From Actinomycetes bacterium (GTDB lineage: Bacteria > Actinomycetota > Acidimicrobiia > Acidimicrobiales > SZUA-35): DNA of 64,000 bases. The notes beneath the pieces were generated by a model, which ran no database searches, had not been told where the DNA came from, and saw only the letters and a program-made list of their open reading frames with translations. Each line of letters starts with the position of its first letter. Position 1 is the first letter of the stretch. Positions 28,435 to 38,212 of this stretch are shown piece by piece. The position numbers were made by a program, and so were the translations under genes. Location of the stretch: contig JAJRXF010000188.1 of assembly GCA_024276425.1 (NCBI GenBank), positions 69,545-133,544 on the forward strand, given 5' to 3'.

Positions 28435-29562
28435 GTGGTAGAAACCGTCATCACCGGAACGGGCCTGTTCACCCCGGAAGATTCCATCAGCAACGCTGAA
28501 CTTGTTCGCTCACTCACCGAAGCCACCGAAACCTGGAACGCCGAACACGCATCCCAAATCGAGGAGGGCACACTCCTCGCCCGCCAACCTCCAGTCGAAG
28601 AGTTTATTTTCAAGGCCTCCGGAATCAAGTCGCGTTTTGTCATGAACAAGGAGGGAGTACTAGACCCAACCCGGCTCCGACCAATTTTGGAAACTCGCTC
28701 CGAAGATCAGCTCAGCATTCAGGCAGAGATGACACTCCCAGCCATTCAAGAGGCTCTCACTCAAGCGGGCCACAATCCCGAGGATGTCGATGCCATCATC
28801 GTTGGTGCATCCAATATCCAGAGGGCCTACCCCGCAGTGGCCATCGAGATCCAAGAAGCAATCGGTGCGGGCGGCTGGGCTTATGACATGAACGTCGCCT
28901 GTTCTTCGGCGACGTTTTCCATCCAGGCCGCGGTCGACGCCCTAAAGTCTGGATCAGCGAATTGTGTGCTGGTCATTAACCCGGAGATCACTTCGGCTCA
29001 CAACAATTTCGAGCTTCGCGACTTTCACTTCATCTTTGGCGATGCTTGTACCGTCACTGTGCTCGAACGAGCAATCGACGCTGTTGCCAGCGAACAGTGG
29101 GCCGTACTTGGCACCAAACTGGCCACCAAGTTCTCAAACAACATCCGCAACGACTTTGGGTTCATCAACTCCTCCGAGATCGATCAGCGAGACCCCCACG
29201 AGATCGTCTTTCGACAGTCGGGGCAACGAGTGTTCAAGGAAGTGTGTCCAATGGTGTCGGCTCATATTCGAGATCATCTGCAAACTCTGGAGCTTGAACC
29301 GGCCGAAATTCGCCGCTTCTGGCTGCACCAGGCCAACCTGAAGATGAATCAGCTCATCGCCAAAGGAGTGCTTGGTCGGGTTCCCGATACCACTGAGGCC
29401 CCAGTCATTCTGGACACCTACGCCAATACCAGCTCAGCCGGCTCGATCATTGCCTTTCACAAAAACAGAACAGATCTGGACCTCGGAGAAAAGGGAGTGA
29501 TCTGCTCCTTTGGCGCTGGCTACTCGGTCGGGAGCATTGTGGTAGAAAAGACCACTGGGTAG
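28435..29562 (+). CDS. Beta-ketoacyl-ACP synthase III-like
   Basis: NVACSSATFSIQAA active-site Cys, FWLHQANLKMNQLI His, YANTSSAGS Asn; GTG start. Confidence 0.85.
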   Translation: MVETVITGTGLFTPEDSISNAELVRSLTEATETWNAEHASQIEEGTLLARQPPVEEFIFKASGIKSRFVMNKEGVLDPTRLRPILETRSEDQLSIQAEMTLPAIQEALTQAGHNPEDVDAIIVGASNIQRAYPAVAIEIQEAIGAGGWAYDMNVACSSATFSIQAAVDALKSGSANCVLVINPEITSAHNNFELRDFHFIFGDACTVTVLERAIDAVASEQWAVLGTKLATKFSNNIRNDFGFINSSEIDQRDPHEIVFRQSGQRVFKEVCPMVSAHIRDHLQTLELEPAEIRRFWLHQANLKMNQLIAKGVLGRVPDTTEAPVILDTYANTSSAGSIIAFHKNRTDLDLGEKGVICSFGAGYSVGSIVVEKTTG

Positions 29563-29592
29563 AAGACAGCGACCACAGCACAGAAAGACCAC

Positions 29593-31290
29593 GTGAACAG
29601 CAGCCAACAACCTGCGATCTACCCAACCTCGCGGGACGAGACCTTGTCCTGTCTGACCAAAGACGACTTCGACCTTTTGGTTGTCGGCGGCGGTATTACC
29701 GGCGCCGGAATCGCCAGGGAGGCTACCAACTTTGGCATGAAGGTAGCCCTTGTCGAGTCCGACGACTTCGCTTCTGGGACTTCCTCACGATCGTCAAAAC
29801 TCATTCACGGTGGCCTTCGATACCTGGCCATGGGAGAGGTCGGGCTAGTCCGCGAGACCGCCCTAGAGCGCAAGGTCGTTCACGCCATGGCTCCCCATCT
29901 GGCAGAACCCTGTTGGATGGTCGTTCCAACCAAGAATCGAGGCGAGCTTCTTAAGTTTCGTACCGCCATCGGCACCTACGAAAAATTGGGGGCAGTCCAA
30001 GACCAAGACCGTCACCAGAATTGGGATGCTGAAGCTCTCAAGCTCATGGAACCCGCCTTGCGTCGCAACCTCTATCCATATGCTTGTGCGTACCGGGAGT
30101 ATCTCACGGATGACGCTCGGCTCGTCCTTGGGGTCCTCCGCTCAGCATCAGGTCAAGGTGCCATGGTGGCCAGTAGAGTCCGCGCCACCGGCTTTATCCA
30201 CGATGAGAACGGACAGGTCTGTGGCCTTCAAGCAATCGATGAACTCACCGCTACTGCCATCACCATCAACTCCAAGGTGATCGTTAATGCTACCGGCCCT
30301 TGGGCCACCGGGGTGACAAGCCTCGATTGCGAACAAGATCCCGCTTCCTTGCCCCGGCTTCACCTCTCAAAAGGGATCCATGTTGTCGTGCCAATCAATC
30401 GCCTTCCGGCCAAGAACCTGGTGATTCTTGGCACATCGGATCGCCGATCGATTTTCGTTATTCCCCGCGGTCCAGTGATCTATATCGGAACCACCGACAC
30501 CAGCTATGACCCCGATTCGGCTCCCCCTAACCGAACCGCAGACCCCATTCGTTGGCCAACGATTACCGCCCAGGACGTTCAGTACCTCCTCGACCCGGTC
30601 ACGAAATACTTCGACGTCCCCACCATCAATCTGGACGACGTGGTTGCCGCATGGGCGGGTTTGCGCCCCCTCGTGGCGGTCGCTGGAAAACAAGCCAAGG
30701 AAATTTCTCGCAAGGATGAGATCTGGGAGGCCCAAGACGGCCTCCTGACTATCGCCGGGGGCAAGCTGACTGGCTTTGCCAAGATGGCGCAGAGCATCGT
30801 GTCGCGTGTCCGACAGAGACTGCCCGTTAGCCACAGTGACGCAACAGAAAGACTTTCCGTCGTGCTACCGGGCGGAGATTTTGATGGTGACCTCCTAGGT
30901 CTCAGCCGAGATCTGTGCCGGAACCACCCACACCTGAACCAGGCAACAGCCGATCGCCTCGTACGCCTGTACGGCACAGAGGCCACAATCATCGCCTCCA
31001 GAGCCACGAAGTTCGTTACACATCGCACCCAGCACTCAAACCAACACCAACGCTCGCCAAGGGTCCTCACCAGTGAGATCGACTGGGCTGTACAAGTCGA
31101 GGGCGCCCTCACCCTGGAAGACGTGGTCTATCGACGTTTGCGAATCGCCTGGTTTCTACCCCAGGAACGAGAGCTTGCCCTGCGCCCGATCGCTGACCAA
31201 ATGGCGAAACTTTGCGGCTGGGATGAGAGTCGCATTGACGAAGAGATCCAGCAGACGATTTCCTGCTTTGCCGCTGAGGCACCACTATGA
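29593..31290 (+). CDS. glpD: Glycerol-3-phosphate dehydrogenase (FAD)
   Basis: LVVGGGITGAGIAREATNFG; SSRSSKLIHGGLRYL; TTDTSYD; GKLTGFAKMA. Confidence 0.95.
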   Translation: MNSSQQPAIYPTSRDETLSCLTKDDFDLLVVGGGITGAGIAREATNFGMKVALVESDDFASGTSSRSSKLIHGGLRYLAMGEVGLVRETALERKVVHAMAPHLAEPCWMVVPTKNRGELLKFRTAIGTYEKLGAVQDQDRHQNWDAEALKLMEPALRRNLYPYACAYREYLTDDARLVLGVLRSASGQGAMVASRVRATGFIHDENGQVCGLQAIDELTATAITINSKVIVNATGPWATGVTSLDCEQDPASLPRLHLSKGIHVVVPINRLPAKNLVILGTSDRRSIFVIPRGPVIYIGTTDTSYDPDSAPPNRTADPIRWPTITAQDVQYLLDPVTKYFDVPTINLDDVVAAWAGLRPLVAVAGKQAKEISRKDEIWEAQDGLLTIAGGKLTGFAKMAQSIVSRVRQRLPVSHSDATERLSVVLPGGDFDGDLLGLSRDLCRNHPHLNQATADRLVRLYGTEATIIASRATKFVTHRTQHSNQHQRSPRVLTSEIDWAVQVEGALTLEDVVYRRLRIAWFLPQERELALRPIADQMAKLCGWDESRIDEEIQQTISCFAAEAPL

Positions 31291-32723
31291 ACCCCATGGC
31301 GAATCACAGGCCCAGTTCGATGTCCGTACTGACCGCCCTCTCCGACGCCCTAGGCGAGGCCGTGCTATGCGAGCCCCAGCAAACAGAACCGTTCCGACGG
31401 GACTATTGGGTTCGATCCGAGATAGACGAGTGGCGAGGCTCTCCATTACCAAACCCAATGGCCGTTGTCACCCCGACCACCACACAACAGGTGGCTTCGG
31501 TGGTTCAGATCTGCCAAGAATTTGGCACTCCAGTCATTACCCGGGGCGCCGGGTCGGGTGTCGTCGGCGGTGTCTTGGCCCAAGAAGACGGAATCGTCCT
31601 AAGCACACACAAGCTGATCACTCCGTCCTCCATCGACAAGAAAAACCTGCTCGCGACCTTTGGCGCTGGCACCAATGGGCTTGAGGCCGAAGAACTTGTT
31701 CAGGATCACGGACTCACCATTGGTCACTGGCCCCAATCGATCGGCGTCTCCTCCGTTGGCGGTTGGGTGGCTACGCGCGCCTCCGGACAGTTCTCAACCG
31801 CCTATGGAAATATCGAAGACATCCTCTACTCACTGGTTGCGGTTCTCCCCGACGGCTCAATCTATCGTTCAAGGGAAACTCCCCGAGCTGCCGCCGGACC
31901 CGACCTTCGTCAACTCTTTCTTGGCAGCGAGGGAACGCTAGGTGTGATTACCGAAGTGACCTTTTCCCTTCGCACCCAGGCTCCAGACCAAGCCAAACAA
32001 GCTTTTCATTTCGACCGGTTCGACGATGGCCTCGAGGCGATTCGCCGGATAATGGCGGCACGATGGCTCCCCCCGGTTGTTCGCCTATATGACCCACGTG
32101 AATCCCGCCGCAATTTCGCTGAGTCTGTGCCGAAAGGGCGAAGTGTTCTAATCTTTCTTCATGAGGGACCACCCGGATCAGCGCAACTGGAATCTGCTGC
32201 GATCGCAACAACCTGTGCCAACTTGGGTGGTGTCTTGACAGAGTCAACCGCGGTAGAACATTGGTTTGAGCATCGAAACACCGTCCCAACCTGGACCGAA
32301 CTCTTTGAACAGGGCCTCTTGGTAGACACCATCGAGGTAGCAACAAAGTGGTCCAACCTGTCAGGCCTATACCGGGGCGTTGTCGAGGCTGTGTCTGCTA
32401 TACCCTCAGTCATATCCATGACTGCACACTCCTCTCATGCCTACCGGAGTGGGGCGAACCTCTACTTCACCGCCGTAGCGGCTCCTCCCGAGGGCGCCGA
32501 TTACACCGAAATCTATGATCAGATTTGGGATGCTGCCATGACCGCCGCCGACTCCCTCGGTGCGGGCCTCGCGCACCATCACGGAATTGGGAGAGTGCGA
32601 AGAACATGGCTGAACAGCGAACTTGGCGAATCGGGTAGCCAGCTTCTTTCCGCCATCAAAGCGGCGCTCGATCCGAAGGGGTTGTTCAACCCCGGAGTCC
32701 TGATGGAACCAACCCAGCTATGA
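31287..32723 (+). CDS. FAD-linked oxidase, alkyl-DHAP synthase (AGPS)-like
   Basis: TRGAGSGVVGG; GPDLRQLFLGSEGTLGVITEVTF; LAHHHGIGRVR; LDPKGLFNPG. Confidence 0.85.
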   Translation: MNPMANHRPSSMSVLTALSDALGEAVLCEPQQTEPFRRDYWVRSEIDEWRGSPLPNPMAVVTPTTTQQVASVVQICQEFGTPVITRGAGSGVVGGVLAQEDGIVLSTHKLITPSSIDKKNLLATFGAGTNGLEAEELVQDHGLTIGHWPQSIGVSSVGGWVATRASGQFSTAYGNIEDILYSLVAVLPDGSIYRSRETPRAAAGPDLRQLFLGSEGTLGVITEVTFSLRTQAPDQAKQAFHFDRFDDGLEAIRRIMAARWLPPVVRLYDPRESRRNFAESVPKGRSVLIFLHEGPPGSAQLESAAIATTCANLGGVLTESTAVEHWFEHRNTVPTWTELFEQGLLVDTIEVATKWSNLSGLYRGVVEAVSAIPSVISMTAHSSHAYRSGANLYFTAVAAPPEGADYTEIYDQIWDAAMTAADSLGAGLAHHHGIGRVRRTWLNSELGESGSQLLSAIKAALDPKGLFNPGVLMEPTQL

Positions 32724-34186
32724 GCCTGACCGCTGCCATTGACCTGGGTACCAGCAACGTTCGAGCTACCCTGTTTGATCGGTCCGGGGCACCAGTTGGA
32801 CGGTCCCAGCGAGCCCTTAGGCTCTCTTGTCCCAGACCAGGCTGGGTCGAACAAGACCCAACGGAGTTTCAACGCAACACCGAAACCGTGCTCGCTGAAG
32901 CCTTGACCGACTCCGGTCGGGATGCTCAAACAGTTGAATCGGTCGGCATCACATGCCAGCGGGGTACGGTCATTGCGTGGGACTCAGGGTCCGGTCAACC
33001 ATTGGCCCCGGCTATTTCCTGGCAGGATCGTCGAACACTGGATCGAGTCCGGGAGATCCAAGCCCTTGGACTCCCGCTCAACACGATGGCCAGTTGCACC
33101 AAGTTTGAGTGGTTGATCCAGAACAATCCGGACGTCCAGGCCGCACGGCGGGCTGGCACTCTGCGAATGGGGACACCGGATGCTTGGCTGAGTTGGTGTC
33201 TTAGCGGAGGCAGCGCTTTCGTCACCGACCCGTCCAACGCGGGGTCGACCGCTCTGTATGACAGCGCAGCCACGAATGGTCCGGCGGGTGCTGACTGGTC
33301 AAGTGACATCATGGAGTTCTTCAATCAGGACATCGCCGACCATCCGCAAATCGTTCCTTCCGCTGAGATCGTTGGTGAGACACCCAAAGATCTCGTTGGG
33401 AGCCCCATAGCCGTTGCGGCCCGACTCGGAGACCAACAAGCAGCCTGCTTTGGTCACGGCATAACCGAGCAAGGCCAGTCCAAACTCACGTTGGGGACGA
33501 GCGCTATGTTCGATCTTTGTACCGGTGTTTCCCTCCTGAGTCCACCCTCGGGAGCATACGCGTTGCCCCTGTGGAGAATCAGATCCGATTCTCCAGAACT
33601 CATCGAGAGCTTCTGCCTTGAGGGGAGCGTCATGTCTGCGGGGTCGGTCATCGAATGGTTGGTGCAGGTCGGACTGCTCCCCTCGTTGGATGCTCTGGAC
33701 AAGGTCGGGGCCACCTCCCAAGTCGAACCCCAGGAAATGATCAACTTCATTCCGGCCTTGGCTGGACTGGGAACTCCGCACATGGACGACACCGCTTCGG
33801 GCTCCATAGCCGGAATCACCCTGGCCACAACAAGGGGCGATATCGTTGACGCGGCCATCGAAGGAATAGCGCAACGCTGTACCGATGTTATCGAGGTCAT
33901 TCAGCCACCAACCGATGAATGCATACTCGTCGATGGAGGTCTTGCCAAGAGCCACCGCCTTCTCGCCCGCATTGCTGACCTTAGTGGACGCGTGCTCCTA
34001 CCAGCCGCAGATCACGAAGCGACAGTTCGGGGTGTGGCCATGATGGCGGCATTGGCGTGCGGGTCAACAATACCTCCGAGTCGCCACGGCGAGTTGGTCG
34101 AGCCGACTCTGCGCTCAGATGAGCGAATCCAACGACGAGCGAGGTTCGCCGAACTCCTGCCTCCTTGGCCCGAACAGGTGGAGTAA
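32720..34186 (+). CDS. glpK: FGGY-family carbohydrate kinase, glycerol kinase-like
   Basis: AAIDLGTSNVRATLFD; GWVEQDP; TCQRGTVIAWD; LGDQQAACFGHG. Confidence 0.85.
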   Translation: MSLTAAIDLGTSNVRATLFDRSGAPVGRSQRALRLSCPRPGWVEQDPTEFQRNTETVLAEALTDSGRDAQTVESVGITCQRGTVIAWDSGSGQPLAPAISWQDRRTLDRVREIQALGLPLNTMASCTKFEWLIQNNPDVQAARRAGTLRMGTPDAWLSWCLSGGSAFVTDPSNAGSTALYDSAATNGPAGADWSSDIMEFFNQDIADHPQIVPSAEIVGETPKDLVGSPIAVAARLGDQQAACFGHGITEQGQSKLTLGTSAMFDLCTGVSLLSPPSGAYALPLWRIRSDSPELIESFCLEGSVMSAGSVIEWLVQVGLLPSLDALDKVGATSQVEPQEMINFIPALAGLGTPHMDDTASGSIAGITLATTRGDIVDAAIEGIAQRCTDVIEVIQPPTDECILVDGGLAKSHRLLARIADLSGRVLLPAADHEATVRGVAMMAALACGSTIPPSRHGELVEPTLRSDERIQRRARFAELLPPWPEQVE

Positions 34187-34231
34187 CCAGCCCACTCGCT
34201 CTCCTCACACCAGGACCGTAGGCAAAAAATA

Positions 34232-34543
34232 CTATTCCGAGCCTAACGAGGACGGCACATGAAGCTCATCATTGACTGACTCTCCATCTATGTCCTCCCC
34301 TGGATCAGCCAGCCTGTTCGGCCCGACAAAGGGGTTGCGCTGCACAGCCGGCGGAGTCCAATCGTCGATCGCTGGATGGACCGGTTGTGGTTCGACGAAC
34401 CCAACATTGACAGGTTCGTCAAATCCCGTTTCCGGAACGGCCTCATCTGATGTAGAAATTGAAGTGTACAGAACCACCCCGAGCACCACGGCAAGGAACC
34501 CAAGCAACAATGGCTGGCGTCCGGCTAACTTAGTCATCGGCAC
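34232..34543 (-). CDS. Small membrane protein in the pilus operon, PilP-like position
   Basis: One N-terminal TM, RNPF-containing linker, overlaps the pilO stop. Confidence 0.45.
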   Translation of the reverse strand: MPMTKLAGRQPLLLGFLAVVLGVVLYTSISTSDEAVPETGFDEPVNVGFVEPQPVHPAIDDWTPPAVQRNPFVGPNRLADPGEDIDGESVNDELHVPSSLGSE

Positions 34544-35243
34544 CTCCTGGGGCTCGATTCCTCAAGAAGTTCTCGGCGTCATCGCGGAGGTTGTCGAAGT
34601 CCTGGTTCGCGGGAGGGACTTCGATGCCAAGCTCGTCCGAAAGGGCCGAGAAGTCACCGGGTTCACGGCGAGCACCAAAGGGAGTGATCGCGGCCGTGGT
34701 AAAGATCCTCAACTCAACATTGACAGCCAAAAGGGTCTGTTCATCCACACCCGCAGCAATCTCGACTGAGTCGATCAGTGCAAGGCGCTCCAGAGTATCT
34801 ACATCACTGAGGAAACCCAGGAGCCCTTCGTACTCAGCCTCAAAACTGATTCCAATAGATATGGCGGACACCCCAGCAGGCGGGATTATCGTTGGAGGAG
34901 CCGTCTCGCCGTCGTCGATTCGCTGGGGCGAAAGGCTGGTAATCCGAACGTCGTTTCCTCGGGCGACAGTGGACAACTCCTCGACGAAAGATGCCATCTC
35001 AACAGTGGGGGGAATCGCGGTTTCAACCAGCTTGGACTTCCGCTCAATTGTTGGGATGAGTGCTCGCAGTTCCTTCACCTCATTCAAGGTGGTCAACAAC
35101 TCTGCCCGGTCGGTGGCAGCGACATTGATTCGATCCTCTGCCGCGGCAAGAGACCGTTCTGAGGGCCACCACGCAAGACCAAACCAGACTGCGACAACCA
35201 GGATTGCTGGACCACCAATCTGGGCGATCTGTCTTGTCCTCAT
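34530..35243 (-). CDS. pilO: Type IV pilus assembly protein PilO-like
   Basis: N-terminal TM, coiled coil, IPPTVEMASFVEELSTVARGNDVRITSLSP; overlaps pilMN by 4 nt. Confidence 0.8.
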   Translation of the reverse strand: MRTRQIAQIGGPAILVVAVWFGLAWWPSERSLAAAEDRINVAATDRAELLTTLNEVKELRALIPTIERKSKLVETAIPPTVEMASFVEELSTVARGNDVRITSLSPQRIDDGETAPPTIIPPAGVSAISIGISFEAEYEGLLGFLSDVDTLERLALIDSVEIAAGVDEQTLLAVNVELRIFTTAAITPFGARREPGDFSALSDELGIEVPPANQDFDNLRDDAENFLRNRAPGGADD

Positions 35244-36901
35244 GGCATGGGCCATTCATCCAGGAGCTCGGATTGTGGTCTGGCCCCGTCGCTTATCACC
35301 CCGTCAACTGAGAACAACACCCCAGTCCCGGTGGCTACCCCCGGCTCGCCCTCACTCGACTGGCGGAGCCAGATTCCATCTAGAAATTGATTCTGCGCCG
35401 CTCCCTCGACAAAGTCGGCGACACCAGCCAGGTTCGGGGCTAGGCCACTCAAGGAAATGATCCCGGCGGGTTGGGGCGCCACATATCCCATCACTTGTTC
35501 ATCCAGGGTTGCTCGTCGCATCTGAATAGAGACGAGTTGGCTGTCCTCGGGCATCACCACGGCGAGTTCCTGCAGTACGATCGAGAAGCCGATGTCTTGA
35601 CTCAAAATTTGATTTGCCTCTGCGGTCATGCGGGCCAGATTTTGTTGCTGAACGACCGCTTCCTCGTAATCAGAGACCTGCAGACGAACCTGCTCTTCAA
35701 ACTCTGCCGCAGCTATCGCATCGAGGTTGCGTGCTTCGACTTCGCCCCGCTTCGCTAGGGTCGCAGAAAGCAAAACCACCGCCGTCACGGTGGCAGCAGC
35801 TACCCCAATCAAGCGTCGTCTGCGGTCAAGAATGAGCTGTTGTTCTTCGTGAGGAACAAGCGAGAAGGACCGGAAGTCATACGTGCGTCCCGCTTCGGCC
35901 AACACAACTCCGACCGCGGTGGCGAATCTTGACCAGTTCCCTAGGGAGTCCCGCCATCCAAACTGGGGTTGTCCGACCTCGACGGGGACTTCAAGGGTCT
36001 GGGCCATGCTCGATTGCAAGCCAGCGACCTCTGATCGAGAGCCGACGAGAACCAGCCGACCAAGCGCCCGGTGATCCATTTCACTCTGATAGTAGGACAA
36101 GGTGCGACGGACGCCCTCGACCACGGTTGAAACCCCTGCCTGGGCGGCCGAGGCTCGCCGTTCGGAGTCATCCAGTTCGACCGATGGTGAACGATAGCCC
36201 GCTAGGCCTTCCAGTTGAGACTCTAGTTCGTCGGCGATATTGAGGGCGGAGTCGCCTACCCCAGCGGAAAGGGCTCGGGAAAACAGGGTTCCCTTTCGGT
36301 CTCGAATCACCACATCGGATTCGCTCTCGCCCACGTTGACAATGGCAGTGATCCGATCCTCCGAAACTCCATCTTTTTCCGCAACAGCCCGAACGACTGC
36401 CTCGGAAACGAGTTGAACACCGATTGGCTCGAGTCCAGCCGCGTAGGCCGCTCCCATCAGATTGGTTCTGGTGGAGTGGTGAATGGCAACGACGAGGGCC
36501 GACACCCATGGGGCATCGCCCTTTCGTATCGAGTCGATCTCTGCCACATCAAAGATTGCCTCCTCGACGGGGTAGCTGAGTAGCTCCTCGATGTCAAAGC
36601 CAGCCGATCGGCGGAGTCGATCCGGATTTGCCTCTGGAAGAACCGTTCGGCGAACAATGGCCTGTCTCCCATCAACGGCGATGACTAACCGCTTGGTCGA
36701 AAAGCCCGCCTGACGCCAGAGACTCGCCATGGCCAAGCTGACCTGATCGGAGTCCGAGATCGCCCCACCGATAAAGGCAGTGTTCGGAAGATCCACTTCA
36801 CCCGAACGCAGAATGCTCGGGCGCTTGGACCGCCATCGTTTGATTTCTACTGCTCGGATACTGCCTGATTCAATCACCAGCCCGACGACCGAGTCTGTCA
36901 T
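35240..36901 (-). CDS. PilM-PilN fusion protein
   Basis: N-terminal actin-like PilM (VVGLVIESGSIRAVEI...RLRRSAGFDIEELLSYPVEEAIFDV), then FSLVPHEEQQ + TM + PilN-like coiled coil. Confidence 0.85.
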   Translation of the reverse strand: MTDSVVGLVIESGSIRAVEIKRWRSKRPSILRSGEVDLPNTAFIGGAISDSDQVSLAMASLWRQAGFSTKRLVIAVDGRQAIVRRTVLPEANPDRLRRSAGFDIEELLSYPVEEAIFDVAEIDSIRKGDAPWVSALVVAIHHSTRTNLMGAAYAAGLEPIGVQLVSEAVVRAVAEKDGVSEDRITAIVNVGESESDVVIRDRKGTLFSRALSAGVGDSALNIADELESQLEGLAGYRSPSVELDDSERRASAAQAGVSTVVEGVRRTLSYYQSEMDHRALGRLVLVGSRSEVAGLQSSMAQTLEVPVEVGQPQFGWRDSLGNWSRFATAVGVVLAEAGRTYDFRSFSLVPHEEQQLILDRRRRLIGVAAATVTAVVLLSATLAKRGEVEARNLDAIAAAEFEEQVRLQVSDYEEAVVQQQNLARMTAEANQILSQDIGFSIVLQELAVVMPEDSQLVSIQMRRATLDEQVMGYVAPQPAGIISLSGLAPNLAGVADFVEGAAQNQFLDGIWLRQSSEGEPGVATGTGVLFSVDGVISDGARPQSELLDEWPMP

Positions 36902-37046
36902 ACACCAACCTGCTCTCACGAAGAGACGTCTCACTTGATTGAGCTAGTCCAATCCTCGGCCGAAATACTTGTTGCATGAGGTCGTTGCTTGGGTAAATGT
37001 GTCGAATGTTGCTCATTGAATGGAAATCGGGGCCGAAAATGACTAG

Positions 37047-37601
37047 GTGAGGATTCGTTTGTGGTTGCCAGGCACTTACGCTGGACCGAGGGTCGAACCC
37101 AGCCACGCCAAGGCAGCCAGCAAAGACCGCAATGAGCACCGCAATGAGCACGGTCTCAGCCTCGTCGAAATCCTCGTTGCAACCACCTTGCTCGCAATCG
37201 GGATCGTCGGAGCGAGCAGCCTGCTGGCCGCATCCAGTCGGACTATCGCCACTGCCGACCACCGAGCCCAGGCCACCCGACTTGCTGTATCAGAAATGGA
37301 GGCAATTCGGGCCTACCCCTACAGCAGAATCATTGTCGATGGGGGCCAACCGGTCACCGCTCAGGCAGACGCAACAAGCCCCCTCATACCAAAGGAAGCC
37401 CTCACAATTGACGGCACAGAGTATGTCGTTGTGCGGGAGATCGCCTGGGGTTCCATTGGCTCCGGCCCCACGGCTAACGAACAAGCCTACAAAGTCCTAA
37501 CCGTCTCGATCTATTGGAAGGACGCCTCGGGCAACCACGAGATTCGTCATGAGTCCGGCCTATACCCCAGCGCCAGCTTAACTCAGGCCGGTGGGCGATA
37601 A
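37047..37601 (+). CDS. Prepilin-like protein (PilV type)
   Basis: HGLSLVEILVATTLLAIGIVGASS class III signal; start codon uncertain. Confidence 0.8.
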   Translation: MRIRLWLPGTYAGPRVEPSHAKAASKDRNEHRNEHGLSLVEILVATTLLAIGIVGASSLLAASSRTIATADHRAQATRLAVSEMEAIRAYPYSRIIVDGGQPVTAQADATSPLIPKEALTIDGTEYVVVREIAWGSIGSGPTANEQAYKVLTVSIYWKDASGNHEIRHESGLYPSASLTQAGGR

Positions 37602-38212
37602 TGGATTCCCCTGTGTGCAAAACGAGCCGTTTCCAACCAAAGGAGGAGCGGGGGACCACTCTGGCCGAGGTCGTTGTGGCACTGGCAATCGCGGCCGCCA
37701 TCGCCATTCCCATGATGCGAATGCTCACGAGTTCGGCCCGCAATGACGCCGACCAGGCCAGACACATTGCAACCCAAGGCGAAGTGTGGCGAGCCGCAGA
37801 CCGGATAACTCGCAACATCAACGGCGGAACATTCGCCCCCTCGCTACTCCGAACCGGATCACTCGATCAGAATCTTCCTCTCGTGGTCATCAATCGAACC
37901 GGCACGGAAGAACTCATTACCTGGCAGGTGACCAACAGCGGCCTCCAGCAAACCGCCACCAAACCGGTGATTGAGGCTAGGGGCAAACCCACCACCCTGG
38001 CTCCAGAGGTTGTCCCGAACCCCAAGCAACCGACTTTCGTGTACCTAACTACATCAGGGAAGATCATCCCCGCCGATACCGACCCCGCCAAACTGGCCTA
38101 TTGCACCGCCCGAGTGAAAATCTACCTACACACACCATCGGTCCAAGGAGGCCTCGACGTCAACCAGTCCTCGGCCACCTTTCGCCTCAACACAACGGCA
38201 CAGGAATGCTAA
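37601..38212 (+). CDS. Prepilin-like protein (PilW type)
   Basis: ERGTTLAEVVVALAIAAAIAIP. Confidence 0.8.
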   Translation: MDSPVCKTSRFQPKEERGTTLAEVVVALAIAAAIAIPMMRMLTSSARNDADQARHIATQGEVWRAADRITRNINGGTFAPSLLRTGSLDQNLPLVVINRTGTEELITWQVTNSGLQQTATKPVIEARGKPTTLAPEVVPNPKQPTFVYLTTSGKIIPADTDPAKLAYCTARVKIYLHTPSVQGGLDVNQSSATFRLNTTAQEC

